From Streptomyces capillispiralis (GTDB lineage: Bacteria; Actinomycetota; Actinomycetes; Streptomycetales; Streptomycetaceae): a stretch of 64,000 bases of DNA. Under the pieces are notes generated by a model. It did not search any database and had not been told where the DNA came from. It saw nothing but the letters and a program-made list of their open reading frames with translations. The position numbers and the translations under genes are program-made. Shown one piece after another: positions 40,603 through 49,453 of this stretch (its first letter is position 1; each line of letters begins with the position of its first letter). Location of the stretch: contig NZ_VIWV01000001.1 in assembly GCF_007829875.1 (NCBI RefSeq), forward strand, positions 4,248,501 through 4,312,500, given 5' to 3'.

Positions 40603-41712
40603 ATGCCACCCGAAACACCTTCCCCCGCCCGGCGGCACGCGGTCGCGGCGTGCGGGGATCCGAGCGTGGTCGAGGGACCGCTCCAGGGCTACCACCACGA
40701 GACGTACGTCTTCCCCCTGCCCGGCGAGGCGGGAGCGGCCGTGGCCGTCCGGTGGAAGTGCCGGGAGCCGCGCGCCGGTCTGCTCTGGTTCGACCGGCGG
40801 TGCTTCGACTCGGAGGAACAGCTCCTGGACGCGCTGAGCGGGCGGATCACCGGCATCCCGGGCGTCACGGAGTTCGGCGGACTGCGCCTGCAGCGGTTCG
40901 TCGAGGGCCGGACGCTGGGCGCGCTGCGCGCATCGGGGCTGTCCGTCCCCGGCCCGCTGCTCCGGCAGGTCGTCGGCCTCTTCCGCGAGCTGGCCGGGGT
41001 GACGCCGGAGACCCTCGTCGTCAAGCGGCGCTGCGAGGCCAGGGACCGTCCCGAGTCCGGTGACACCAACGGGTTCCTGGAGCGGCTGGTCTGCTTCACC
41101 GAGGAGAACGTCTACCGGGCGAACCTGGAGACGTTCGGGCGGCTCTTCGCGGACCTGGGCGTGGACGAGGACGCCTTCCGGAACCTCAGGAAGCACGTGT
41201 CGGGCCTGACGGAACGTCCCTTCTGCCTGCTCCACGCCGACCTGCACCGCGAGAACTTCGTCGTCGACGACCGGCAGCGGCTGTGGACCATCGACTGGGA
41301 ACTCGCGATGCTCGGCGACCCGCTGTACGACCTGGCCACCCACCTGTACCTCATGCGGTACCCGCGGTCGCAGGCCCGCGAGCTGACCGGCCGGTGGGTG
41401 AGCACCGTCGAGGAGGTCCGTCCCGGCGGTTCGAGGGGCTGGCGGCACGATCTGGGGCTGCTCATGGACTACAAGAGGGCCCAGTCCGTGTTCACCGACG
41501 TCATCCGCGCGGCCCTGTCGCCGGGCTCCGGTCCGGGACCCGGGCGGGACCGGCTCGACCGTGCGGGAGGGAAGCTGAACCGGATCCTGGCCGGGGCCGC
41601 CGTGCCGCTGGGCCTCGCCTCGGTGCCGGACCCGGACCGGATCGCCGGGGCCCTCGCGCGCTGGCGCCGGACCCACGCGGGGGACGGGACCGTAGGCTCG
41701 CCGCATGAGTGA
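40603..41712 (+). CDS. Aminoglycoside phosphotransferase-like kinase
   Basis: A 369-residue protein-kinase-like phosphotransferase. The catalytic loop LLHADLHRENFVV (H-x-D-x4-N) and the metal motif TIDWE are present, about residues 210-235; the N-lobe has the nucleotide region AVAVRWKCRE. Such enzymes phosphorylate antibiotics or small metabolites such as choline or homoserine; the substrate cannot be told. The ATG at 40603 is preceded by GAGAGACACGGG; an earlier in-frame start at 40537 lacks support. The end overlaps the following TetR gene by 8 bases. Confidence 0.83.
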   Translation: MPPETPSPARRHAVAACGDPSVVEGPLQGYHHETYVFPLPGEAGAAVAVRWKCREPRAGLLWFDRRCFDSEEQLLDALSGRITGIPGVTEFGGLRLQRFVEGRTLGALRASGLSVPGPLLRQVVGLFRELAGVTPETLVVKRRCEARDRPESGDTNGFLERLVCFTEENVYRANLETFGRLFADLGVDEDAFRNLRKHVSGLTERPFCLLHADLHRENFVVDDRQRLWTIDWELAMLGDPLYDLATHLYLMRYPRSQARELTGRWVSTVEEVRPGGSRGWRHDLGLLMDYKRAQSVFTDVIRAALSPGSGPGPGRDRLDRAGGKLNRILAGAAVPLGLASVPDPDRIAGALARWRRTHAGDGTVGSPHE

Positions 41713-42325
41713 GACCGGGCTGCGGGAGCGCAAGAAGCGGCGGATGTACCGGACCCTGTCGGACACCGCGATCCGGCTCTTCCTGGAGCGGGGCTTCGAC
41801 GCGGTGTCCGTGGCCGAGGTGGCCGCCGCGGCCGAGATCTCCAAGCCGACGCTCTTCCGGTACTTCCCGGCGAAGGAGGACCTCGTCCTGCACCGGATCG
41901 CCGATCACGAGGGCGAGGCCGCGCGGGTCGCCGGTGAGGGCCCGGCGCCCGTGGAGGCGTTGCGGCGGCACTTCCTGGACGGGCTGGAGCGGTGCGATCC
42001 GGCCACCGGGCTCAACGACGACCCGGAGGTGCTGGCCTTCCACACGCTGCTGTACGGCACGCCGGCGCTGGTGGCGCGGCTGTACGGGCATCTGGAGCGG
42101 TCCGAGGACGCGCTGGCCGGGGCGCTCGGGGGCGGGCTCGACGCGCGGCTGGCCGCGGGGCAGATCATCGCCGTACGGCGGATCCTGGCGCAGGAGAACT
42201 GGCGGCGGATCGCGGCGGGGGAGCGGGTCGAGGACGTGCGGGGGGACGCGGTGGCGGCGGCGGAGCGGGCGTTCGGGGTGCTGGCGGAGGCCGTGCCCCG
42301 GCTCCTGGCCGATGAGCCGGAGTAA
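41705..42325 (+). CDS. TetR-family regulator
   Basis: A 206-residue repressor-type protein with an N-terminal TetR HTH: AIRLFLERGFDAVSVAEVAA, then AEISKPTLFRYFPAKEDLVL. The C-terminal ligand domain is typical in length but gives no hint of ligand. It overlaps the end of the kinase gene by 8 bases and precedes the HelD-like helicase gene by 41 bases. It could control itself, the kinase or the helicase. Confidence 0.9.
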   Translation: MSETGLRERKKRRMYRTLSDTAIRLFLERGFDAVSVAEVAAAAEISKPTLFRYFPAKEDLVLHRIADHEGEAARVAGEGPAPVEALRRHFLDGLERCDPATGLNDDPEVLAFHTLLYGTPALVARLYGHLERSEDALAGALGGGLDARLAAGQIIAVRRILAQENWRRIAAGERVEDVRGDAVAAAERAFGVLAEAVPRLLADEPE

Positions 42326-42366
42326 AAAATGTAACTCGGTTGCTTTTTTGGTTTACGCTCGGTGGA

Positions 42367-44415
42367 ATGACGTCACCCGAGCCCGCCCTCCGGCACGCCC
42401 TCGACCACGAACGCGCCCACCACGACCGCTGCCGCGACGCCCTCGCCGCCATGGCCGACGGCTCCGACGAACAGGTCGTCACCGGCGAGGACGTCTCCGC
42501 CTCCGGCGCCGACGCCGAGGTCCTCGGCCGCCGGCTGCGCACCCGGGCCAGGGAACTGCGCGAACTCCCCCCGGGCCCCCTGTTCTTCGGCCGGCTGGAC
42601 TTCGCGCGGGGCACCGGCGACCACGCCGGGCAGAGCTACCACATCGGCCGGCTGCGGATCACCGAGCACCCCACCGCCCCGCCCCTGGTCGTCGACTGGC
42701 GGGCGCCCGTCTCCCGCGCCTTCTACCAGGCCACCGCCCGCGCGCCGCGGGGCGTCGCCGTGCGCCGCCGGTTCGGCTGGGCGCCCGGCAGCCGGGGCGA
42801 CTCCGCCGACCTGACCGGACTGGAGGACGAGCACCTGGCGGAGGGCGAGGAGCGGGTCAGCGGCATCGTCGCCCAGGAGATCGAGCGGCCCCGCGTCGGG
42901 CCCATGCGGGACATCGCGGCCACCATCCAGCCCGAGCAGGACGACCTCGTCCGCGGCGACCTGGGCGCCTCCGTGTGCGTGCAGGGCGCCCCCGGCACCG
43001 GCAAGACCGCCGTCGGCCTGCACCGGGCGGCGTACCTGCTCTACACCCACCCCCAGCGCATCCGGCGCGGCGGACTGCTCATCCTCGGCCCCAACCGCAC
43101 CTTCCTCTCCTACATCGCCGAGGTCCTGCCCGCCCTCGGCGAGACCGGCGTACGACAGTCCACCCTCGTCGAGGAGATCGCCCGGCACCCGGTCACCGGC
43201 ACCGACGACGAGCGGACCGCCGTCGTCAAGCACGACGCCCGGACGGCCGAGGTGCTGCGCCGGGCGCTGTACGCGCGCGTGCGGGCCGGCGGTGACGGCG
43301 GTCCGCGGGACCTCGCCGTGCCCGACGGGTCCTCCCGCTGGCGGGTCCCGGCGGAGGAACTGGCGCGGATCGTGGCGGACGTACGGGCCGAGGAGGTGCC
43401 GTACGACGTCGGGCGGGAGCGGGTGCGGGCGCGGATCGTGCGCGCGGTGCGGGAGCGGGCCGAGCGGCGCGGCGGGCCGCGCGGCACCGCCTGGACGCGC
43501 CGGATCGAACGGGCGCGGCCGGTGTCCGCGTACGTCGACGCCGTCTGGCCCCGGGTGCGGGCCGAGGAGGTGCTGGCGGGGCTGCTCGGCGACCCGGGGG
43601 AGCTGTCCGCCGCGGCCGAGGGCGTGCTGGACACCGAGGAGCAGAAGGCCCTGCTGTGGGCCCGGCCGCCGCGGTCCTGGAAGTCGGCGCGCTGGTCGGC
43701 CGCCGACCTCGTGCTGCTCGACGAGGTCGCCGGACTGCTCGAACACTCCCCGGGATACGGCCACATCGTCGTCGACGAGGCCCAGGACCTCTCCCCGATG
43801 GAGTGCCGGGCCGTCGCCCGCCGGGCCGCCTACGGTTCGCTCACCGTGCTGGGCGACCTGGCGCAGGGCACCACCCCGTGGGCGGCCCGCACGTGGCCGG
43901 AGGCCCTCGCCCACCTCGGAAAGCCGGACGCGGCCGTCGTCCCGCTGACCACCGGATACCGCGTGCCGCGGGCGGTGGCCGACCTCGCCAACCGGCTCCT
44001 GGAACGCCTGGACGTCGACGTCCCGGCGGCCCGTTCGCTGCGCGGTGACGGCGCGTTGCGCCTGCGCGAGGTCCCCGGGCCGGGCGCGGTGCCGGACGCG
44101 GTGGTGGCCGCCGTACGGGACGCGTCGGCGCGGGAGGGGTCCGTCGGGGTCGTCGCGGCGGACGCGGACGTGCCCCGGCTGCGGCGGGCGCTGACCGGGG
44201 CGGGGGTGGACGCGGCGGGACCGGAGGAGCCGGGCGCGCGCGTCACCGTGGTGCCGGCGAGCCTCGTCAAGGGCCTGGAGTACGACCACGTGGTGGCCGT
44301 CGAACCGGCGGCGATCGCGGAGGCGGAGGCCCGGGGGCTGCACCGGCTGTACGTGGTGCTGACCCGGGCGGTGTCCCGGCTGGAGGTGGTGCACGGGCGG
44401 CCCCTGCCGTTCTGA
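42367..44415 (+). CDS. HelD-like superfamily I helicase
   Basis: UvrD/Rep-type ATPase (682 residues) resembling actinobacterial HelD, which removes stalled RNA polymerase from DNA and can protect it from rifampicin. The N-terminal region (about 1-195) has the HelD-type block PLVVDWRAPVSRAFYQAT. Walker A is GAPGTGKT (207-214), Walker B VDEAQD (469-474), and the C-terminal helicase motifs include VVPASLVKGLEYDHVV and LYVVLTRAVSRLEVVH. TACGCT at 42354-42359 lies 7 bases before the ATG, suggesting a leaderless mRNA. A longer frame to 42340 has no support. Confidence 0.87.
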   Translation: MTSPEPALRHALDHERAHHDRCRDALAAMADGSDEQVVTGEDVSASGADAEVLGRRLRTRARELRELPPGPLFFGRLDFARGTGDHAGQSYHIGRLRITEHPTAPPLVVDWRAPVSRAFYQATARAPRGVAVRRRFGWAPGSRGDSADLTGLEDEHLAEGEERVSGIVAQEIERPRVGPMRDIAATIQPEQDDLVRGDLGASVCVQGAPGTGKTAVGLHRAAYLLYTHPQRIRRGGLLILGPNRTFLSYIAEVLPALGETGVRQSTLVEEIARHPVTGTDDERTAVVKHDARTAEVLRRALYARVRAGGDGGPRDLAVPDGSSRWRVPAEELARIVADVRAEEVPYDVGRERVRARIVRAVRERAERRGGPRGTAWTRRIERARPVSAYVDAVWPRVRAEEVLAGLLGDPGELSAAAEGVLDTEEQKALLWARPPRSWKSARWSAADLVLLDEVAGLLEHSPGYGHIVVDEAQDLSPMECRAVARRAAYGSLTVLGDLAQGTTPWAARTWPEALAHLGKPDAAVVPLTTGYRVPRAVADLANRLLERLDVDVPAARSLRGDGALRLREVPGPGAVPDAVVAAVRDASAREGSVGVVAADADVPRLRRALTGAGVDAAGPEEPGARVTVVPASLVKGLEYDHVVAVEPAAIAEAEARGLHRLYVVLTRAVSRLEVVHGRPLPF

Positions 44416-44431
44416 GGCCGCCCGCCTCCGG

Positions 44432-45319
44432 TCAGCGCCGGGCGAGCACCTCGGCGAGCCGGGTGAACGCGTCCGCGCCGTGCCCGAGCGCGATCACCCG
44501 CCGGGCCTGCCCCTCGATCACGCGCATCACGCTCGCGTCGATGCCATGACCCTCGGAGGCGTGCACGACGTGGGCCATGGTCGAGACGGCCGAGGTGACC
44601 GGGTTCACCTCGCCCGAGTACGTGCCGGCGTCGGCGTCGGCCGCGAACTGCGTGAACAGCGGCGGGAGGATCGCGGCGATGCCCCCGGCGAACGGGGCGA
44701 GCTCCTCGGCGGTGACGCCCTCCGCGCGGGCCACGGCGAGGGCGTGCGCGTAACCGGCCATCGACGTCCAGAAGATGTCGAGCAGCGCGATGTCGTACGC
44801 CGCGGCCCGGCCGATGTCCTCCCCGAGGTGGGTGTGGCTGCCGCCGAGCGCGTCCAGCACCGGCCGGTGCTCCCGGTACAGCTCCTCGGGGCCGCTGTGC
44901 AGGAAGACCCCGGCGTCCGTGCCGATCGTCGTGGTCGGGGTCATGATCGCGCCGTCCAGGTAGCGGACGCCGTGCCGGCCGGCCCAGGCGGCCGTGTCCC
45001 GGGAGCGCTCGGGGGTGTCGGCGCTCAGGTTCACCACCGTACGGCCCTTGAGGGCGGTGGTGACGGCGTCCTGGCGCAGCACGGCGTCCGAGGCGTCGTA
45101 GTTCACCACGCACACGACGGTGAGCGGGGCGGCGGCGACGGCCTCCTCGGGGGAGGCGGCCGGGACCGCGCCCCGGGCGACCAGGTCGGTGTCCCGGCCG
45201 GGCGTGCGGTTCCAGACGGTGGTGCGCAGTCCCGCGTCGAGGAACGCGCCGGCCAGCGCCCGGCCCATGGGGCCCAGTCCGAGGACCGTGACGGAGGACC
45301 GGTCGGTGTGCACAGACAT
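44432..45319 (-). CDS. NADPH-dependent imine-reductase-like dehydrogenase
   Basis: Member of the beta-hydroxyacid dehydrogenase / imine reductase family (295 residues). The Rossmann motif VLGLGPMGRALAGAFLDAG and the NADPH-discriminating WNRTPGR are at the N-terminus. The C-terminal all-helical domain has AAAYDIALLDIFWTSMAGYAH (split) with Asp at the position where imine reductases replace the catalytic Lys, so C=N reduction is plausible. GGGAG precedes the ATG. It is divergent from an HxlR gene, with direct repeats between them. Confidence 0.87.
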   Translation of the reverse strand: MSVHTDRSSVTVLGLGPMGRALAGAFLDAGLRTTVWNRTPGRDTDLVARGAVPAASPEEAVAAAPLTVVCVVNYDASDAVLRQDAVTTALKGRTVVNLSADTPERSRDTAAWAGRHGVRYLDGAIMTPTTTIGTDAGVFLHSGPEELYREHRPVLDALGGSHTHLGEDIGRAAAYDIALLDIFWTSMAGYAHALAVARAEGVTAEELAPFAGGIAAILPPLFTQFAADADAGTYSGEVNPVTSAVSTMAHVVHASEGHGIDASVMRVIEGQARRVIALGHGADAFTRLAEVLARR

Positions 45320-45347
45320 CTGTCAACTCCCGTAATGTGTCTGACAA
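45319..45347. promoter_or_regulatory. Direct-repeat operator between imine-reductase-like and hxlR genes
   Basis: TCTGTCAA (45319-45326) and TCTGACAA (45340-45347), one mismatch, 21 bases apart (two helical turns). The first copy touches the start codon of the dehydrogenase. Probable binding site of the divergent HxlR regulator. Confidence 0.55.
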
Positions 45348-45369
45348 TTGCTGAGGAAAGGGGCAGGGC

Positions 45370-45720
45370 ATGGTGCACCGGCGTCACGATCCGGACGTCT
45401 GCGGGGTGACGGCCGCGATCGCCGTGATCGAGGGCAAGTGGAAGACCACGCTGCTGTGGCTGCTGGAGTCAGGACCGCACCGGCCGGCCGCGCTGCGCCG
45501 GCAGGTGCCGGGGCTGACCGAGAAGGTGCTGACCGTGGCGTTGCGCGAGATGGAGGCGGACGGTCTGGTGCACCGGGAGGTGCACGACGTCCTGCCGCCG
45601 AAGACGGTCTACTCGCTGACCGGTTTCGGCCGTGACCTCGCCGAGGCCCTGGGACCCCTGTCCGACTGGGGGTACCGCCGCCTGGAGAAGATGACGGAGG
45701 CCGAGGCGGAGGCCTCCTGA
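45370..45720 (+). CDS. HxlR-family regulator
   Basis: A 116-residue winged-helix protein: VIEGKWKTTLLWLLESGPHRP, read as two helices, then LTEKVLTVALREMEADGLV and the wing VLPPKTVYSLT. A single Cys near the N-terminus (Cys11 in DPDVCGV) is at the redox-sensing position of HxlR regulators such as HypR and YodB, so thiol or quinone sensing is plausible. It is divergent from the dehydrogenase gene, its likely target. Confidence 0.92.
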   Translation: MVHRRHDPDVCGVTAAIAVIEGKWKTTLLWLLESGPHRPAALRRQVPGLTEKVLTVALREMEADGLVHREVHDVLPPKTVYSLTGFGRDLAEALGPLSDWGYRRLEKMTEAEAEAS

Positions 45721-45873
45721 CCGCAGCTGATGGTTCCCGCTCCCTTCCCGTCCGGCGGCTCGTCCGCCGCCCTCGTCAAGGGTCGCCGGACGCCGGTGCG
45801 CTGCCAAGTACGCACAAAAAAGTGGGTGTTCCGGGCTGAGGGGCGAAGAGCGTCCCCGGTGCCGGCCCCGTCC

Positions 45874-46578
45874 TCAGCCGGCGGAGCCGTCCTCCTCCTC
45901 CACCGGCGGCATCAGCGCCCGCAGCCAGCGCTCCGTCTGGGCGACATGGGCCTCGGCGGCGCCCGCCGCGGCGCCCGGGTCGCGGTCGGCGATCGCGGTG
46001 GCCAGCACCCGGTGGTCCGCGTCGCTCTTGGCCCGCAGCTCCGGGCCCTCGGGGAGGGTGAACACCTGGTACTTGCGGGAGCGGGCGCGGAAGACCGCGA
46101 GCAGCGAGGCGAGGGTGGGGTTGCCGCCCGCCCGGGCGATCTCGGCGTGGAAGCGGTGGTCGAGTTCCGAGGCCTCGGCGGGGTCGTCGGTGGCCTCCAT
46201 CGCCTCGATCAGCGAGAACAGCGTCTCGATCGTCCCCGGTGTCGCGCGCGCCGCGGCCTTGGCCGCGACATGGGCCTCCAGGACCCGCCGGATCTCGTAC
46301 ACCTCCAGCAGCCCGGGCAGCGGCAGGAGTTGGAGCGTCAGCGAGAGGCTGCCGATCAGGTCCTCCGGGCGCAGCTGGGAGACGTAGGTGCCCGAGCCGT
46401 GCCGGGGCTCGATCACGCCCAGCGCCGCGAGCATGCGCACCGCCTCGCGCAACGAGCCCCGGGAGACGCCCAGTTCCTCGCAGAGGTCCGCCTCGGGGGG
46501 AATGCGCTCCCCGGCGGCGAGCCGCCCCGTGGCGATCATGTGCCGTAGGCCGTGGAACGCCTTGTCGACTGCGGACAT
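45874..46578 (-). CDS. FadR-type GntR regulator with FCD domain
   Basis: A 234-residue regulator. The winged HTH (IATGRLAAGERIPPEADLCE, then LGVSRGSLREAVRMLAALGVI) is followed by an FCD helical domain (about 75-225) with metal-binding-type residues in ELDHRFHAEIARAGGN and DADHRVLATAI. FCD regulators usually bind small carboxylates and control adjacent catabolic genes. GGGAGGA precedes the ATG at 46578. It is divergent from the aminotransferase and sugar-transport genes, which it probably controls. Confidence 0.91.
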   Translation of the reverse strand: MSAVDKAFHGLRHMIATGRLAAGERIPPEADLCEELGVSRGSLREAVRMLAALGVIEPRHGSGTYVSQLRPEDLIGSLSLTLQLLPLPGLLEVYEIRRVLEAHVAAKAAARATPGTIETLFSLIEAMEATDDPAEASELDHRFHAEIARAGGNPTLASLLAVFRARSRKYQVFTLPEGPELRAKSDADHRVLATAIADRDPGAAAGAAEAHVAQTERWLRALMPPVEEEDGSAG

Positions 46579-46647
46579 CCGAATCCTCCCCTGACGGACC
46601 GGCTGCGTCGCGCCTGCCCCGCTGTGCACTGTAGCGAGGGCGAGAGA

Positions 46648-46684
46648 TCAGATGTCTTGGATGTATCGGCCGCGAGTCATCTGA
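46648..46684. promoter_or_regulatory. Inverted repeat in the FCD regulator - aminotransferase gap
   Basis: TCAGATG (46648-46654) and its complement CATCTGA (46678-46684). A further related TCTGATG occurs at about 46765. Candidate operator for the FCD regulator; the spacing is wider than the classical FadR site. Confidence 0.4.
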
Positions 46685-46859
46685 CTTCTCTCGCTGCAAA
46701 GGTCTTGTCATGGCTGAAAATCCCATGCCACCATCCCGAGTCATCATACGTCTCGCCCCGAAAGTCTGATGTCCCGGGCTTTTCCGGGCGCCCGAGACGT
46801 GCGTGCCGCGATACGTGCCGGACGTGCCGGACGTCCGAGGTGTTCGAGATGGGAGCCAT

Positions 46860-48101
46860 GTGAGCGAGACCGAGGTCACCACCGCACCCCGCCCCCTGCT
46901 GCTGGCCGACGGCCGGCCGGCGGCGCGGGCGTGGTCGCTGGACCCCGCCCTGCGCCACCTCAACCACGGCTCGTTCGGCGCCGTGCCGGTGGTGGCCCAG
47001 GAGCGGCAGCAGGAGCTGCGCACGCGGATGGAGAGCGCGCCGGTGGTGTGGTTCCCCGAGCTGCCGCAGCGCCTCGCGGCGGCCCGGGCCGACCTCGCCG
47101 CCTTCCTCGGCACGGACCCCGGTGACCTGGCCCTGGTGCCGAACGCCAGCGCCGGCGTGAGCGTGGTGTACGCCGGTCTCGACCGCCGGGCCGGCGGCGA
47201 GATCGTCGTCACCGACCACGGCTACGGCGCCGTCACGATGGGCGCCGAGCGGCTGGCCCGCCGCTGGGGCGGCCGGGTCCGCACCGCCCGGGTGCCGCTG
47301 GACGCCGGTGAGGAGCAGGCGTACGAGGCGGTGATGGCCGAGGTGGGCGAGGCCACCGACCTGATCGTCGTCGACCAGATCACCTCCGCGACCGCCCGCC
47401 GGCTGCCGGTGGAGCGGATCGGCGCGGAGGCGCGGCGGCGGGGGATCCCGCTGCTCGTGGACGCCGCGCACGCGCCCGGGCTGATCGCCGCCCCGCTCGA
47501 CGGCCTGGACTGCGACTTCTGGGCGGGCAACCTGCACAAGTGGGGCTGCGCGCCGCGCGGCACCGCGGCGCTGGTGGCACGCGGACCGCTGCGCGAGCGG
47601 CTGTACCCGCTGATCGACTCCTGGGGCGCGGCCGACCCCTACCCCGACCGCTTCGACCAGCAGGGCACGATCGACGCCACCGGCTACCTGGCCGCCGCGA
47701 CGGCGCTCGACTTCGTCGCCACCACCTGGGGCTGGCCGGCCGCCCGCCGGTACATGGACGACCTGGCCGGCTACGCCGAGCGCATCGTGGGCGCCGCGTT
47801 CGCCGAACTGACCGGCACCGACGCCTTCGTCGACGTCGGCATGCCGGTGCCCGGCATGCGGCTGGTGCGGCTGCCCGAGGGGCTCGCCGACAGCCGGGTC
47901 ACCGCCGACGCCCTGCGCGACCGGGCCACCGCCGAACTCGGCGTCGAGGCGGCGTTCACCAGCTTCGGCGGCGTCGGCTACATGCGCCTGTCCGCCCACG
48001 TCTACAACACCGCCGAGGACTACGAGTACTTCGCCGAGAGCTGCGTTCCCGTCCTCGGCGAGTGGGCCCGCACGGCGCGCGAGCAGCGGCACACGTCCTA
48101 G
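46860..48101 (+). CDS. Class V aminotransferase, isopenicillin-N-epimerase-like
   Basis: PLP-dependent enzyme (413 residues). The fold-type I motifs are HLNHGSFGAVP (substrate region), DAAHAPGL (cofactor-binding Asp and His) and the PLP-binding Lys in FWAGNLHKWGCAPRG. The family includes isopenicillin N epimerase, cysteine desulfurases and hercynylcysteine lyase EgtE; no beta-lactam genes are nearby, so the substrate is open. The GTG at 46860 follows GGGAG; an in-frame start at 46803 is less likely. The sugar-transport genes follow after 54 bases. Confidence 0.86.
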   Translation: MSETEVTTAPRPLLLADGRPAARAWSLDPALRHLNHGSFGAVPVVAQERQQELRTRMESAPVVWFPELPQRLAAARADLAAFLGTDPGDLALVPNASAGVSVVYAGLDRRAGGEIVVTDHGYGAVTMGAERLARRWGGRVRTARVPLDAGEEQAYEAVMAEVGEATDLIVVDQITSATARRLPVERIGAEARRRGIPLLVDAAHAPGLIAAPLDGLDCDFWAGNLHKWGCAPRGTAALVARGPLRERLYPLIDSWGAADPYPDRFDQQGTIDATGYLAAATALDFVATTWGWPAARRYMDDLAGYAERIVGAAFAELTGTDAFVDVGMPVPGMRLVRLPEGLADSRVTADALRDRATAELGVEAAFTSFGGVGYMRLSAHVYNTAEDYEYFAESCVPVLGEWARTAREQRHTS

Positions 48102-48155
48102 CCGCACACCGTCCCGCGCCGTCATCCCCGTACAACCAAGGAAGAGGTCAGCACG

Positions 48156-49451
48156 ATGAGAAGAAGGACGGCAGCTCTCGCGCTCGGCACCGCCGCCGCG
48201 ATGGTCCTGACCGGCTGTTCCACCATGAGCCCCGGTGAGAGCGGAACAGTCACCCTCAACATGGTCGAGAGCCTGACCAACCCCGCCCGCACCGACCTGC
48301 TGAAGGACCTGATCGCCGACTTCGAGCGGAAGAACCCGAAGGTCCGGGTCAACCTGGTCTCCCCGCCCACCGAGCAGGCCGACCAGAAGATCCAGCAGAT
48401 GCTCCAGTCCGGCAGCGGCGTGGACGTCCTGGAGGTGCGGGACATCACCGTCGGCCCGTGGTCGAACAACGGCTGGCTGTACGACATGAAGAAGGACCTC
48501 GCCGGCTGGAAGGGCTGGGACGCCCTGACCGACAACGCGGTCGCCGCCGCCGAGGACGGAGAGGGCAGGACGTACTTCGTCCCCTACGGCTTCTACGGGC
48601 TCAGCCTCTTCCACCGCACCGACCTGATCGAGCAGGCCGGCTTCGACGAGCCGCCGGCCACCTGGGACGAACTGCTGGAGCAGGCGTCGAAGATCCACGA
48701 CCCGGCGGAGCGCCGGTACGGCTACGCCTTCCGAGGCGGCGCCAACGCGCACAGCAACGCCACCGCCGCGATCGAGGCATACGTCGCCGAGAGGATCGAC
48801 CCGGCCAACGGCTACAAGCTGAAGGACGGCAGCACGATCTTCTCCGCGCCCGAGGCGCTCGACGCCATGGAGATGTACCTCGAACTGTTCAAGGAGGCCT
48901 CGCCCAAGTCGTCGGTGGCGTGGGGCTACCCGGAGATGGTCGAGGGCTTCTCCAACGGCTCCACCGCCTTCCTGCTCCAGGACCCCGAGGTCATCGCGAC
49001 CGTCTCGGAGTCCCAGTCGATCGGCGAGGACCAGTGGAGCACCGCCCCGCTGATGGCCGGGCCGAGCGGCAGGACGGTGCAGCCGCTGGCCACCGCCGGG
49101 TGGGGCGTGGCCGACGGCGGCGAGCACAAGGCGGAGGCGGTGAAGCTGGTCGAGTTCCTCTCCGAGGGGGAGGCGTCGACGGCGTTCACCAAGAAGAACA
49201 GCCTGGTGCCGATCCTGAAGTCGGCGGCCGAGGACGCGTTCTACCGGACCGGCCCGTGGGCCAGCTACGTCACCATGACGGAGAACCCGGACAAGTACCT
49301 CGTCGTCACCCAGCCGCGCGGCGTCGCCTGGTGGACGGAGTGGCAGCAGCGGGCCGACACCGACGTGCAGAAGATGATCCTCGGCAAGCTGACGCCGAAG
49401 GAACTGCTGGCCGGCTGGGACGCGTACTGGACCGAGAAGTGGAAGAAGTAG
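48156..49451 (+). CDS. CUT1 sugar ABC transporter, solute-binding lipoprotein
   Basis: Extracellular substrate-binding protein (431 residues). The signal peptide ends in the lipobox LTGC (lipid Cys21). The body follows the carbohydrate-binding family (VTLNMVESL, then LIADFERKNPKVRVNL; DVLEVRDI; YGFYGLSLFHRTDLIEQAGF). The C-terminal Trp-rich region (VAWWTEWQQRAD) may line the sugar site. The sugar is unknown. AAGGAAGAGG precedes the ATG. It is followed two bases later by the first permease gene. Confidence 0.92.
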   Translation: MRRRTAALALGTAAAMVLTGCSTMSPGESGTVTLNMVESLTNPARTDLLKDLIADFERKNPKVRVNLVSPPTEQADQKIQQMLQSGSGVDVLEVRDITVGPWSNNGWLYDMKKDLAGWKGWDALTDNAVAAAEDGEGRTYFVPYGFYGLSLFHRTDLIEQAGFDEPPATWDELLEQASKIHDPAERRYGYAFRGGANAHSNATAAIEAYVAERIDPANGYKLKDGSTIFSAPEALDAMEMYLELFKEASPKSSVAWGYPEMVEGFSNGSTAFLLQDPEVIATVSESQSIGEDQWSTAPLMAGPSGRTVQPLATAGWGVADGGEHKAEAVKLVEFLSEGEASTAFTKKNSLVPILKSAAEDAFYRTGPWASYVTMTENPDKYLVVTQPRGVAWWTEWQQRADTDVQKMILGKLTPKELLAGWDAYWTEKWKK

Positions 49452-49453
49452 CC

